Shown: positions 18,492 through 27,385, counted from the first letter of the stretch. The stretch is 64,000 nucleotides of DNA from Thermasporomyces sp036564245 (GCA_036564245.1 DATCKU010000092.1:34812-98811), one strand, 5' to 3'. Numbers and translations are program-made. Notes: a model not told the origin generated them from the sequence alone.

Positions 18492-18692
18492 ATGGAGTTG
18501 CTGATATTCGGGGCCGCTGCGGGGGGTCTTGCGTTCGTGGTGTACGTCCTCCTGGCGCTTGTCCTTCGCGTCCGAGGCATCAATCGCGGCAGGCGCTACC
18601 TCACCCCACACGTCCCCGGCAGTACGTCGCTCGGCTCCGGCCTAGATGGAGCAGGGGACTGCGACTCCGGCGGTGGCGGAGGCGGCTGCTAA
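18492..18692 (+). CDS. 66-residue single-pass membrane protein with Gly/Cys tail
   Basis: GGAGG lies 5 bases before ATG 18492. Residues 3-27 (ELLIFGAAAGGLAFVVYVLL onward) form one membrane helix, followed by a basic RVRGINRGRRY stretch that would stay inside. The tail ends GDCDSGGGGGGC, two Cys bracketing a glycine run. Short membrane proteins with C-terminal Gly/Cys runs recur in actinomycetes without known function. The good ribosome site and clear topology support a real gene. It diverges from the ArsR gene and shares its upstream region. Confidence 0.6.
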   Translation: MELLIFGAAAGGLAFVVYVLLALVLRVRGINRGRRYLTPHVPGSTSLGSGLDGAGDCDSGGGGGGC

Positions 18693-18732
18693 GGCGTCAG
18701 TGTCGCGTCGACGTCGGCTCAGTGTGGTCTGG

Positions 18733-18954
18733 TCAGACATACGATTTCGCCAGAAGCTCATAGAGCTCCGCATAGAGTCCGCCCAGCGCCATGAGCTCGT
18801 CGTGACTTCCCATCTCGACGACCCGACCGTTGTCGATGACGAGGATCAGGCCGGCAGACCGAACCGTGGAGAAGCGGTGGGACACCAGCACGGTTATCGT
18901 CCCGCGCGACGAACCGGACCGCGAAGCCTCAGCGTAGCGCTCGAACGTACTCAT
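18733..18954 (-). pseudogene. C-terminal fragment of ABC exporter (ATPase end)
   Basis: The translation FERYAEASRSGSSRGTITVL, VSHRFSTVRSAGLILVIDNG and RVVEMGSHDELMALGGLYAE is the tail of an ABCB-type exporter: H-loop (SHRFSTVR), then the standard D-loop-distal end. Everything upstream, including Walker A, signature and Walker B, is absent; the similarity breaks off at about 18954 and unrelated sequence follows. It is a remnant of a deleted gene and cannot function. Confidence 0.75.
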
Positions 18955-19160
18955 GCGGGGCGGCACTGCGGATCGGCGCTGCAAGCCAGAGAAGTGTCAA
19001 GGATCGAGCCGGATGCCAGATACGCCTAAAGGCCGGCAACGATCTCGGGAAACGCGTCGTCGAGCGTGTGCCCCGTCGAGAGATCAGCCGAGCTGACCCG
19101 TGGTCGTCGATCTTGGCTAGGGCCCGGAACCCGTCCAGCTTGACAACCCCGCTCCGGCGG

Positions 19161-19316
19161 GTGACGATCCGGGCGTGGAAGTCGACCGCAGAGGTCTACG
19201 CCGACCCCGAGATCGCCGAAGTCCTGCGGCGGGGCGTTACCGGAGATTACGGCCCTGTGCCGAAGCCTTCGCCCGTTCCGCAGCGTGCGAAGCGGCGGAA
19301 GCGTTCAGCCGCTTGA
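19161..19316 (+). pseudogene. Possible antitoxin C-terminal remnant
   Basis: The 51-codon stretch from GTG 19161 reads TIRAWKSTAEVYADPEIAEV, then LRRGVTGDYGPVPKPSP, and ends basic (RAKRRKRSAA). The ADPEIAEVL and GDYGPVP pattern resembles tails of actinobacterial antitoxins of the prevent-host-death group, and a toxin-like pseudogene starts 128 bp downstream. No DNA-binding half is visible. The match is by memory of the pattern only, so the identification is tentative. Confidence 0.3.
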
Positions 19317-19444
19317 GCCAATAGTTCCGCATTTGGTGTCAGCCTGTCGGTGGCGTGCTTACACTGTTGATCACATATGAGTGATCAGCTGCATGTGTCA
19401 ACCGGCCCTGCAGCGAGGTTTCGTTTCGTCCCAGCGAGGCGGGA

Positions 19445-19803
19445 ATGAGCCCAGCCAAGCGGGGGGATCGTGTCGCGCCACCTGCAGGTGATGGTCAGTG
19501 GGAACTGAAGGTCGGGACGACCGATGCAGCAAAGGGTTGGGGTGATCTGTGTCAGCAGGCTCCCCGTAATACGGCACGGGCGTGGGAGACCATGCGCAAC
19601 GAGCCGGTTCCCACTGTCCAAAACTCGCGTCACCACCGTCTGAAGGGCGAACTCGCCACTGGCACGTGCGGCGGGCGAGATCTGCCGCAATGGCAGTCGA
19701 GGTCACTGGCGGCGGTCGGATCTGGTACCTCGTCGACGAGGAGACGCGAACCGTCTGGGTCGTGCAGGCGTCGACGAAGCATCCAAAAAGGACGGGCGGA
19801 TGA
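19445..19803 (+). pseudogene. RelE/ParE-like toxin gene with one-base deletion
   Basis: From ATG 19445 the frame reads MSPAKRGDRVAPPAGDGQWE, TTDAAKGWGDLCQQAPRNTA, HRLKGELATGTCGGRDLPQW, the pattern of actinobacterial 'cytotoxic translational repressor' toxins. After QWQ the frame is lost. In the next frame EVTGGGRIWYLVDEETRTVW and VVQASTKHPKRTGG follow to TGA 19801, exactly as the family continues after QWQYEVTGGGRIWYL. One missing base near 19694 explains the break: CAGT-CGAG, where relatives would read CAG TAC GAG. The toxin is thus probably dead, or the base call is wrong. Confidence 0.6.
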
Positions 19804-19834
19804 CGCAGCGGCCAGGGACCCGTACTCTGCCAGC

Positions 19835-20002
19835 TCATGCCCAAGGCCGCGCTGAATCGACCGGCTCCTCGGCGCCCACGTATGCCTTGAACTCCTGCCA
19901 CGCCAGCAGGTAGTTCCTGAACGCGTCGTCGTTTTTGGGCTGGCCGGAAATCGGCAGCCCGGTCCAATCGCTCTGCGCCAGCGCCGCGAGCTGGGGCCAC
20001 TC
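19835..20002 (-). other. 55-codon open extension after the phosphotransferase stop
   Basis: Directly after the TAG at 20003-20005 the same frame stays open to TGA 19835 and reads EWPQLAALAQSDWTGLPISG, then QPKNDDAFRNYLLAWQEFKA. Composition and codon pattern look protein-coding. It may be the original C-terminus of the phosphotransferase cut by a nonsense mutation, or part of another lost gene. No start codon or family is recognisable. Confidence 0.4.
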
Positions 20003-20764
20003 CTACTGAGTCAGCCTCTCCCTGAGCGGCCTGTCTTGTCCCACCACGTCCCCTCCCGCCACGAGCAGCTCGACGTGGCCGATCTCGGTGAGCCTGCGCA
20101 TGGCGTGCCGAGCGTGGTCCTGCCGCTGACGGACGACCTCGAGGAGCTCGTCCCGCTGCTGCCTCGTCATCCCGTACGCCTCCGCGAGGAGGGCGAGCCG
20201 ACGGCGACGGTCAACCGCCGGCCAACCCATCTGCCTGGCGTACATAGGCCCGTGCAACGGGACGAGCCACCACGCTGCGTACGCGAGGTCCCAGACTCGC
20301 CGGCCGGGTGCGGCACGGGTCCAATCGACGATCGCGACGACCTCGCGCTCGCGGTAGACCAGGTTGAACGGTGCAAGCTGGTTATGGCAGATGACCTCCG
20401 CCTGACCGGTCGGGTCGGCGCTTCTTGTGTCCCACTCCAGCCGCTGCCACTTGGCGAAACGCGCTGACAGGTCGTGGAAGCCGCGAATCGCCTGCGCAGC
20501 ACTGATCAACGCCTCGTCCGAGGCGATGTCGTCGGTGATTGGCGAATAGCCCGTACGTCCTTCGATCCCGTCGAACGCTTCGCAGCCGTCACCGTTGACA
20601 CCGGCTGGCTCGGGTGCGCGTTCGAACCCGCTATGTCGTAGGTACCGAAGGAACGTCCGGATGGCCAAGTCCTTCTGTCGCGCTCTACGGCGAACGACGC
20701 CTCCAGGATGGGGCGTGTGTGCTGTGACACCGCTGGTCAACGTGTGGTCGTACGGACTGGGCAC
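20003..20764 (-). CDS. Aminoglycoside phosphotransferase-like protein, catalytic residues replaced
   Basis: 253 residues from GTG 20764, with GGAGG 5 bases upstream. The C-terminal lobe matches the APH/choline kinase fold: ICHNQLAPFNLVYREREVVA and IVDWTRAAPGRRVWDLAYAA. In working enzymes the first motif is HxDxxxxN and the second DxD; here the catalytic Asp is Gln (HNQ) and the second metal Asp is Thr (DWT). The N-terminal lobe is also worn compared with the paralogue at 26506. It is therefore either a pseudokinase or a gene in decay, and the TAG end is followed by an open extension. It lies in a strip with other broken genes. Confidence 0.65.
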   Translation of the reverse strand: MPSPYDHTLTSGVTAHTPHPGGVVRRRARQKDLAIRTFLRYLRHSGFERAPEPAGVNGDGCEAFDGIEGRTGYSPITDDIASDEALISAAQAIRGFHDLSARFAKWQRLEWDTRSADPTGQAEVICHNQLAPFNLVYREREVVAIVDWTRAAPGRRVWDLAYAAWWLVPLHGPMYARQMGWPAVDRRRRLALLAEAYGMTRQQRDELLEVVRQRQDHARHAMRRLTEIGHVELLVAGGDVVGQDRPLRERLTQ

Positions 20765-20928
20765 TCATGCCTCCGAGCTCGCGATTCTCATGGCGTAGGC
20801 AGAACGGATGACGCTGCGAATGAACGGAGGCAGCAACGGAGGCCCGCGAGCAGAAGTGGTCGCTCGCGGTGTGAGACGTGATCGCCCGAAGTGATCGGCT
20901 ACCTAGCGAAAGCCCACGACATCGGAGT

Positions 20929-21576
20929 CTAGCGAGGCGCTGTCTCAGGTTCGGCGACCACGTGGTGGGTGAACCACTCCGTCATCGGACGAAGATCTGC
21001 GTAGGCCTCGAGTACCCGATCGACGGCGGCCGGCGTGTGCAACCAGTCATCGCAGCCGAGCGGTCGCACGGCGACGACGGAGCGGCGTCGCAGCAGATCT
21101 GCACGCGGATGATCGGCCGGATATCCGCGCGGTCCGCGTTTCATCGTGTCGCCTCGGATCTCGAACCCTCGCTCGACGAGGACGTCCAGGACTTTGGCTA
21201 GGTCCGGACCCGCTGTGGCGTCGGCAACCGCTGCGCGATAGCGCGCGATTTGGTCGGACCCGGCGTACCACCAGGCTCCCTGGACTTCCAGGCCGTCGAG
21301 GTCGAACTTCATGCCGAGCTCGAGGCTTCGCCCAAGTCGGATTGCCGCACACTGGTGTTGCCACCACCAGATCATCTTGCCGTAGCCCCAGACCGAGAAA
21401 TCCTCGTACGCCGGATCTGCGTCCGCCACGTCCTGCAGCAGCGCGACCATCGGCTCACGCACCAGGCGCTCGCGATCCTTGCTGAGCGCCTTGCGTACAG
21501 ACTGTGGCGGATCACCGTCGAGGCGTAAGAGCACGTCAAATGCGTTTTCGGGCCACCCGGTGAATCGTCGACTCAT
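20929..21576 (-). CDS. DUF2461 domain protein
   Basis: 215 residues from ATG 21576 (MSRRFTGWPENAFDVLLRLD); the frame extends further upstream but the family starts here. Landmarks of DUF2461 (TIGR02453 type) are FTGWPENAFDVL, then RERLVREPMVALLQDVAD, and late PADHPRADLLRRRSVVAVRP, where relatives have a conserved P-x-DHP-R-x-DLL-R/K block. The protein is cytoplasmic and of unknown function. It is a stand-alone gene. Confidence 0.85.
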   Translation of the reverse strand: MSRRFTGWPENAFDVLLRLDGDPPQSVRKALSKDRERLVREPMVALLQDVADADPAYEDFSVWGYGKMIWWWQHQCAAIRLGRSLELGMKFDLDGLEVQGAWWYAGSDQIARYRAAVADATAGPDLAKVLDVLVERGFEIRGDTMKRGPRGYPADHPRADLLRRRSVVAVRPLGCDDWLHTPAAVDRVLEAYADLRPMTEWFTHHVVAEPETAPR

Positions 21577-22103
21577 GCGGCGTAGCCTGCCACCGCCCAC
21601 CGACAGCGGCCCTGCACAATGACCAGGCGTGGCGAGTGTCTGCTCGCCATGGCGGGGGCCGGCGCCCAGCGCCGCTATCACTCACCCAGCGAGTTCTCGT
21701 CACCACAGTCAAGAATGCTGCAGACCTTTGAGCAAGTGGCGAGTTTCGCCGAATGCTGCGAATGGGACGGGACGAGATCGGTTCATCTGAGCATGAGTAG
21801 CTATTGGAGAATTCAGACGTCAGCACGAGAACCTGGATTGACAACTCGCTTCCTCGTTCGGTGGTGTCCGACAGGGTGAGGTTTTCCATGTCAAGGAACC
21901 CCTTACATGGCCGGAAAATCTGTTGAGTCAGGCTTCGAGTGCTTGTCGGTCGAGCGAATGAGCGTGAACCGAATAATGTCTACTCGGTCTGCTTGGCAAT
22001 TAGCATCACCTATTTCCGAGGACTGGCGACTAATCTTATGAAATGCCTCATCGCTGATAGCGTCCTCATAACTGAGAGTTCTTCTCATGAGGGGGGCGCG
22101 CTT
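21577..22103. other. 527-bp intergenic region upstream of the beta-helix gene
   Basis: No credible gene is seen. The right half (from about 21900) is clearly richer in A and T than its surroundings and probably holds the promoter of the downstream gene. A near-perfect inverted repeat lies at 21886-21910 (listed separately). The left half is ordinary GC-rich DNA shared with the start of the DUF2461 gene. Confidence 0.5.
21886..21910. repeat. Inverted repeat, hairpin or operator
   Basis: Arms CCATGTCAAGG (21886-21896) and CCTTACATGG (21901-21910) are complementary except for one bulged C, with a 4-base loop. The outer flanks (TTTT left, AAAA two bases further right) could extend it. It lies about 195 bp before the beta-helix start. 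It may be a regulatory site or a stop for transcription from the left. Confidence 0.4.
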
Positions 22104-23552
22104 ATGGGCCTCGGTCCAAAGCACAAGAAGAGAGTCTGGTACACCGCCGCGATCGGCGGAATAGCAGGAATCACGGGCCTGACCACGTTGGGTGTGATGA
22201 CCGGAATGACGCCGGCGTCCAGCCCGAGCCAAAGCAAGGACCGGCAGGCTGCAGCCGCGAAGACGCTCGCCCGTCCGGCGATGGATGGCGGAGCCAAGAA
22301 GGATGGCGGAGCCAAAAAGGACGCCGTGGAGATCGGCTGTGATGCAGATGAGCTGATCCAGGCAATCATTGACGCTAATGACGGAGGCGGCACGATCAAG
22401 CTAGCCGCGGACTGCACGTACAACCTGACGCGGTACAAGTTGGATGACGAATTCAACGAGCCGGTCGGACTTCCGGAGATCGAGGATCAGATCACGATCA
22501 AGGGTCACAACTCGACGATCCAGCGGGATGCAAGTGCGGATCCCTTCAGGATCTTCGACGTCGACACCGGCGGTCACCTGACGCTCAAGAATGTCGCGGT
22601 CAAGTACGGCGATGCCCGAAACGTCGGGTTGATCACGAGTGAGGGCGGCGGCGGTCTCCTGGTCGAGGACGGCGGCAAGGCGACGCTGGAGAATACGAAG
22701 TTCGCCTTCAACCGTACCGATAGCTTCGGTGGTGCGATCGCGAACTACGGCATCACCAAATTCGTCGGTAGTGGAGAGCACGGCAAGGACGCGGTGTCGT
22801 CGTCCGATACCTGGGCCGATTCGGGAGGCAAGGACGGTACGGGTAAGTCGAGCGGCGACATCCATGACAACAGTGCAGACGACTCTGGTGGCGCGATCTA
22901 CAACGACGGCTACCTGGACGTCAAGAAGGCGCGAATTGCCTACAACAACGCCGAGTTCGGTGGCGCCATCTACAACATCACCGTGGCGAAGCTGACCAAG
23001 ACCGAAGTCGACCACAACTTCGCCCACTTCGAGGGCGGTGCCATCTACACCGACGAGATCGCCAAACTCAAGGAGAGCTACGTTCACGACAACACCTCAG
23101 GCGATAGCATCGGTGGCGGCATCTACAACTTCGACCAGCTGTACTTGGAGAAGACGAACTTGACCCGCAACTTCGCCGAGTTCGATGGTGGCGGCGTCTA
23201 CAACGACGGCGAAGCTGCTCAGTTCGCGGCGAATGAAAGCAAGATCAACCAGAACACCAGCCGTGAGGATGGCGGCGGCATATTCAACTTCGAAGGCCAG
23301 GTCGGGCTCACCAACAGCGAAGTCAACAACAACAAGGCCGTCGGTCCGAACTCAAATGGAGGTGGAATCTACAACTTCGGCGATGGGTTCGTCCGCCTGT
23401 CCGACACACAGGTCAACGAGAACCTCTCGACGAACGAACCGGGCGGCGTCCGCAACGCCATTGGCGAGGTTGAGCTTGCTGGAGACTCGGAGATCATCAA
23501 GAACCGGCCAACCAACTGCGGCCCAGCAGAGATTGAGGGCTGCTTCGGCTGA
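22104..23552 (+). CDS. Secreted right-handed beta-helix repeat protein
   Basis: 482 residues. The frame is open upstream, but GAGGGGG 8 bases before ATG 22104 fixes the start. MGLGPKHKKRVWYTAAIGGI begins a basic-plus-hydrophobic signal or anchor. A short low-complexity linker with a duplicated DGGAKK unit follows. Residues from about 125 repeat a 20-25-residue unit centred on GGAIYN/GGGIYN (at least eight copies, for example SGGAIYNDGYLDVKKARIAY), the parallel beta-helix pattern of polymorphic outer-surface and pectate-lyase-like proteins. No catalytic lyase residues can be picked out, so a surface or adhesion role is as likely as enzymatic. Asn-rich repeats make its composition less GC-rich than its neighbours. 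Confidence 0.8.
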   Translation: MGLGPKHKKRVWYTAAIGGIAGITGLTTLGVMTGMTPASSPSQSKDRQAAAAKTLARPAMDGGAKKDGGAKKDAVEIGCDADELIQAIIDANDGGGTIKLAADCTYNLTRYKLDDEFNEPVGLPEIEDQITIKGHNSTIQRDASADPFRIFDVDTGGHLTLKNVAVKYGDARNVGLITSEGGGGLLVEDGGKATLENTKFAFNRTDSFGGAIANYGITKFVGSGEHGKDAVSSSDTWADSGGKDGTGKSSGDIHDNSADDSGGAIYNDGYLDVKKARIAYNNAEFGGAIYNITVAKLTKTEVDHNFAHFEGGAIYTDEIAKLKESYVHDNTSGDSIGGGIYNFDQLYLEKTNLTRNFAEFDGGGVYNDGEAAQFAANESKINQNTSREDGGGIFNFEGQVGLTNSEVNNNKAVGPNSNGGGIYNFGDGFVRLSDTQVNENLSTNEPGGVRNAIGEVELAGDSEIIKNRPTNCGPAEIEGCFG

Positions 23553-23597
23553 TCAGCTCGCTGAGATCGACAACTTCATAAGGTAGGTACGACAAGC

Positions 23598-23645
23598 GGT
23601 CGCGCCCGGGTGTTCGGCCACACAGCCATTCGCTCGGGCGCGACC
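23598..23645 (+). terminator. Probable factor-independent-like terminator
   Basis: Arms GGTCGCGCCCG (23598-23608) and CGGGCGCGACC (23635-23645) are perfectly complementary over 11 bp, with a 26-base loop that itself contains GTGT/ACAC. It lies 45 bp after the beta-helix stop. There is no T run, as is common for actinobacterial terminators. Confidence 0.55.
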
Positions 23646-23778
23646 CGTGTCATCGAGACCGGCACTGCGAAGGCGTCTTCTGGGATTGTGCGCTGCGGCC
23701 AGCCGTGATCCCATGGTCGGGTGGGCGCGGTGGTCTGTCTGCCGCGCCCAGGTGGCATGACGTGCTGGGAGGCTGGCG

Positions 23779-26454
23779 GTGTCGGTGCGATTGCATCTGG
23801 TCTCGAACCTGGCCGACGGTGTGCTCGCCGCAGGTGGCGAGCCGCTTCGCCTGTCGTGGAAGGTGGCGGCCGGGCCCGGGGCGTCGCGGCAGGATGCCTA
23901 CGAGATCCACGCGTCGCGCAGCCCTTCCTTCGACGACCTGTTGGCCACAACGGGCGTGGTCGAAGCAGATCGTCAGATTCTGGTCACGCCACCTGGCGAA
24001 CCACTTGCCAGCCGGGAGGTGCGCTTCTACCGGGCACGCATTCGCACCGCCGAAGGCTGGAGCGACTGGAGCGAGCCGCTCGCGGTCGAGGCTGGTCTGC
24101 TCCGTCCGAGCGACTGGGTGGGTTCGGCCATCACCTTGCCTCATGATGCCGGCGCACGGGAGCAGTCGCCGGTCATCCTTCTCCGCAAGACGTTCAGTCT
24201 GCCCGCAGAGCCAGTACGTGCCCGGCTCCACGTCACGTCGTACGGCGTGCATCGGGTACGACTCAACGGCAAACCGGTTTCGGAGAACCTTCTGGACCCG
24301 GGCTGGACGTCGTACCGTCGCCGGCTGCTCGCCATCACTCACGACGTCACATCCCTTCTGAGGAAGGGAGAGAACGTCCTCGCCGCGATGCTCGGTGACG
24401 GCTGGTATCGCGGACGGCTCGGAGGCAACCCCAAGGGTCGTTGCTGGTACGGCGACCAGCTCGCCTTGCTTGCCCAGCTCGAGGTAGAGCTCGCTGACGG
24501 GCAGACGATGACCGTGCCGACCGACGACACATGGCGCGTCGGCACCGGGGAAGTGAGGCGCGCCGATCTCTACGACGGCTGTCACGTCGACCTACGCCAC
24601 CGGCAGCCTGGATGGGATGCGCCCGGATTCGACGACAGCACCTGGCAGCGGCCGCTCCTGGTCCACCTCGACACCGCCACAATTGAGCCTCAGATCGCCT
24701 CGCCGGTACGACCGATCCAGACCTTCCCCCTCGACCTCGCCCAGACCAAGCGACCGCGACCCGGACTCCTGCGGGTCGACGCCGGTCAGAACGTGGCGGG
24801 ATTCGTTCGCCTCACGGTCGAAGGAACAGCCGGCCAGACCGTGACCGTACGCCATGCGGAGGTTCTCGAGCCGGACGGCTCGCTGCACCTTCGCTCGCTG
24901 CGTACCGCCAAGGCCACCGACACGTACGTCCTCGCCGACGACCACCCGACCGTGCTGGAGCCGGTCTTCACGTTCCATGGATTCCGCTACGCCGAAGTGG
25001 AGACCGATGCCACCGTCCACGCTGTCGAGGTCGTGGCGATCAGCAGTGCCCTGACGCCGCGCAGCGAGTTCTCCTGTTCCGACCCGACCGTCACCCGACT
25101 GCACGAGAACGTCCGGTGGTCGCAGCGGGACAACTTCGTCGCCGTGCCCACCGACTGTCCGCAGCGCGACGAGCGACTTGGCTGGACCGGAGACGCGCAG
25201 GCGTTCGCCTCGACGGCCTGCACCCTCTTCGATTCCCGGGCGTTCTGGTCCAGCTGGCTGCGCGACCTCGCGCTGGACCAGGAGCCGGACGGAGGCGTGG
25301 CGAGCGTCGTGCCGAACTACGGCCGCACCGGTGTCAAGGCCTACGGCCGAGCCGGCTGGGCCGATGCCGCGACCATCGTGCCGTGGGCGGTCTACGAGTC
25401 GTACGCCGATGCTGACCTGCTGAGACGCCAGCTCCCCAGCATGGTGGCGTGGGTCGGCTACCTCGAGGCACGACGCCGACGCGACGACCTGCTCGGTGGC
25501 GAGGAGCAGTACGGCGACTGGCTCGACCCCGACGCGCCAAGTGACCGGCCGTCGCTTGCCAAGGTGGACGCCGACTTCTTGGCCAACGCGTTCTTCGCGC
25601 ACAGCGCCCAGCTCGTGGCCCGCACAGCGCACGTGCTCGGCGAGACCGACCTCGCGGCTCGTCATGCCGCTCTCGGCGACGAGGTCGCGGCAGCGACCTG
25701 GCAGAAGTGGGCCGACCACATCCCGACGACCCAGACCGGCTGTGCCGTCGCGATCTGCTTCGACATCGCACCGGCGGACCAGCGACAGGCGGTCGGTGAC
25801 GCGCTCGCCAGGCTGGTCCGAGAAGGCGACGGCCGCATCGCGACCGGCTTCCTCGGAACCCCGCTCGTGCTTCCCGCCCTGACCGCGACAGGCCACGTCG
25901 ACGAGGCGTACCTCATGCTGCTGCGCCGCGAGACGCCCTCGTGGCTCTACCAGGTCGAGCAGGGTGCGACGACGGTGTGGGAGCGCTGGGACGCGATTCG
26001 GCCCGACGGGACGATTCACGACGGTCGCATGGCGAGGGCGGATGGCCGTACGGGCACCATGCTGTCGTTCAACCACTACGCCTACGGCGCGGTGATGGAC
26101 TGGATCTATCGCACCGTCGCCGGCATCGCTCCGGCCGCCCCGGGCTATGCGGAGGCACGGCTGGAGCCACGGCCGGTCGTCGGCATCAGCTGGGCGCGGG
26201 CAGCGGTCGAGACACCCTACGGTCGGCTCGCTGTGCGGTGGTCGGTCGGCGGGGACGCGAGTTTCGAAGCCGAGTACGACATTCCGTACGGCGTGCGCGC
26301 CACCTTCGTACCACCGGCGACGACGGGGTCGTCGGTTCTGGTCGACGGCGAGCCGTCAGCTGCTGAGCCCACAACGCTCAGCCACGGACACCACCAGGTA
26401 CAGGTCACCCGTGCCCGGCTCGCTCGTCCACGTGGGACGTCGGCGAGGCACTGA
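23779..26454 (+). CDS. Alpha-L-rhamnosidase, GH78
   Basis: 891 residues, GTG start with GGAGG 8 bases upstream. The order of domains matches bacterial GH78: an N-terminal beta-sandwich (residues 1-120), a carbohydrate-binding-like domain with VTSYGVHRVRLNGKPVSENL (about 155), then the (alpha/alpha)6 barrel with the signature DCPQRDERLGWTGDAQAF at about 458, YGDWLDPD at about 577 and TTVWERWDAIRPDG at about 731, which carry the acid and base Asp/Glu residues. A C-terminal beta domain follows. No signal peptide is visible, so it likely acts in the cytoplasm on imported rhamnosides. It is not in an obvious rhamnose operon; a phosphotransferase gene follows. Confidence 0.93.
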   Translation: MSVRLHLVSNLADGVLAAGGEPLRLSWKVAAGPGASRQDAYEIHASRSPSFDDLLATTGVVEADRQILVTPPGEPLASREVRFYRARIRTAEGWSDWSEPLAVEAGLLRPSDWVGSAITLPHDAGAREQSPVILLRKTFSLPAEPVRARLHVTSYGVHRVRLNGKPVSENLLDPGWTSYRRRLLAITHDVTSLLRKGENVLAAMLGDGWYRGRLGGNPKGRCWYGDQLALLAQLEVELADGQTMTVPTDDTWRVGTGEVRRADLYDGCHVDLRHRQPGWDAPGFDDSTWQRPLLVHLDTATIEPQIASPVRPIQTFPLDLAQTKRPRPGLLRVDAGQNVAGFVRLTVEGTAGQTVTVRHAEVLEPDGSLHLRSLRTAKATDTYVLADDHPTVLEPVFTFHGFRYAEVETDATVHAVEVVAISSALTPRSEFSCSDPTVTRLHENVRWSQRDNFVAVPTDCPQRDERLGWTGDAQAFASTACTLFDSRAFWSSWLRDLALDQEPDGGVASVVPNYGRTGVKAYGRAGWADAATIVPWAVYESYADADLLRRQLPSMVAWVGYLEARRRRDDLLGGEEQYGDWLDPDAPSDRPSLAKVDADFLANAFFAHSAQLVARTAHVLGETDLAARHAALGDEVAAATWQKWADHIPTTQTGCAVAICFDIAPADQRQAVGDALARLVREGDGRIATGFLGTPLVLPALTATGHVDEAYLMLLRRETPSWLYQVEQGATTVWERWDAIRPDGTIHDGRMARADGRTGTMLSFNHYAYGAVMDWIYRTVAGIAPAAPGYAEARLEPRPVVGISWARAAVETPYGRLAVRWSVGGDASFEAEYDIPYGVRATFVPPATTGSSVLVDGEPSAAEPTTLSHGHHQVQVTRARLARPRGTSARH

Positions 26455-26505
26455 TCACCGGCTCGGGTTGGGGCGGTGCCATCGGGCGAGCTAGCGTGTC
26501 GTGTC

Positions 26506-27291
26506 ATGGTCGGACAGGTCGCGAGTGAGAACAGTGCGCCGCGACGTGTCGAACGCATCGGCTCCACGATCAGGCGGCCGGTCGCTCCCTGGACGCCGGC
26601 CGTCCACGCCCTGTTGCGACATCTCGAGTCGGTCGGTTTCCCCTACAGCCCACGGGTGCTCGGCTTCGACGAGCAGGGCAGGGAGGTCCTCACCTACATC
26701 GAGGGCGAGTCGGGCTCGGCCGGATGGGCCAAGGTGGTACCCGACTCCGGCCTCTGGGCCGTCGGTCGCCTGCTGCGCGAGTACCACGAGGCGGTCAAGG
26801 GGTGGAAGCGTGATCCCGACCTGCTGTGGTCGAGTGGCATCGTCGAGCCAGGCAGCGACCCGAACAACCCAGACGAGATCGTCTGCCACGGCGACTTCGG
26901 TCCGTGGAATCTGGTCTGGCAGGGCGACCGTCCGGTCGGCATCCTCGACTGGGACTTCGCCTATCCCGCACCGGCGCGCTGTGATGTCGTCTACGCCGTG
27001 GAATACCTGGCGCCATTTCGTAGCAATGCCGAATGCATACGGTCGCTCGGTTACACCGAGCCTCCGAACCGGCCACGCCGGGTAGCCCTCTTCGCCGAGG
27101 CGTACGGCTTGTCCAGCCCGGTGGAGCTCGTGGACGACGTGATCCGGACCCAGCGGGAGACGTTCGATACCGTACGCAGGCTGGCTGCGGAAGGCTGCGA
27201 ACCACAGCGCACGTGGGTGGCGCGGGGCTTCCTCAACCTGCTGCAGCAACGCATCGAGTGGAGCGAAAGGTTGCGCAGTCTGTTCCTCTAG
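26506..27291 (+). CDS. Phosphotransferase, APH/choline kinase-like
   Basis: 261 residues. The catalytic loop VCHGDFGPWNLVW (about residue 126; HxDxxxxN) and the metal motif ILDWDFAYPAP (about 145) are both intact, so it should be an active small-molecule kinase. The N-terminal lobe is shortened: it starts around the RIGSTIRRPVAPWTPAVHAL segment. This subfamily is common in actinomycetes and often has no link to drug resistance. It makes a useful comparison for the worn copy at 20003-20764. A gap of only 51 bp after the rhamnosidase allows co-transcription. Confidence 0.87.
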   Translation: MVGQVASENSAPRRVERIGSTIRRPVAPWTPAVHALLRHLESVGFPYSPRVLGFDEQGREVLTYIEGESGSAGWAKVVPDSGLWAVGRLLREYHEAVKGWKRDPDLLWSSGIVEPGSDPNNPDEIVCHGDFGPWNLVWQGDRPVGILDWDFAYPAPARCDVVYAVEYLAPFRSNAECIRSLGYTEPPNRPRRVALFAEAYGLSSPVELVDDVIRTQRETFDTVRRLAAEGCEPQRTWVARGFLNLLQQRIEWSERLRSLFL

Positions 27292-27385
27292 CCAGCGTGG
27301 CGGTGAAGAGATCGAACGGGCGCGGTAGCTGACGACGCCGGTCTGTTCGGTCTTCACGGGCGGTCGAGCGGTGAGGGGGCGTGCC

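Noticed and set aside
24592..26076. 494-residue minus-strand ORF within the rhamnosidase gene
   Set aside because: Antisense shadow; the plus strand has the full GH78 signature.
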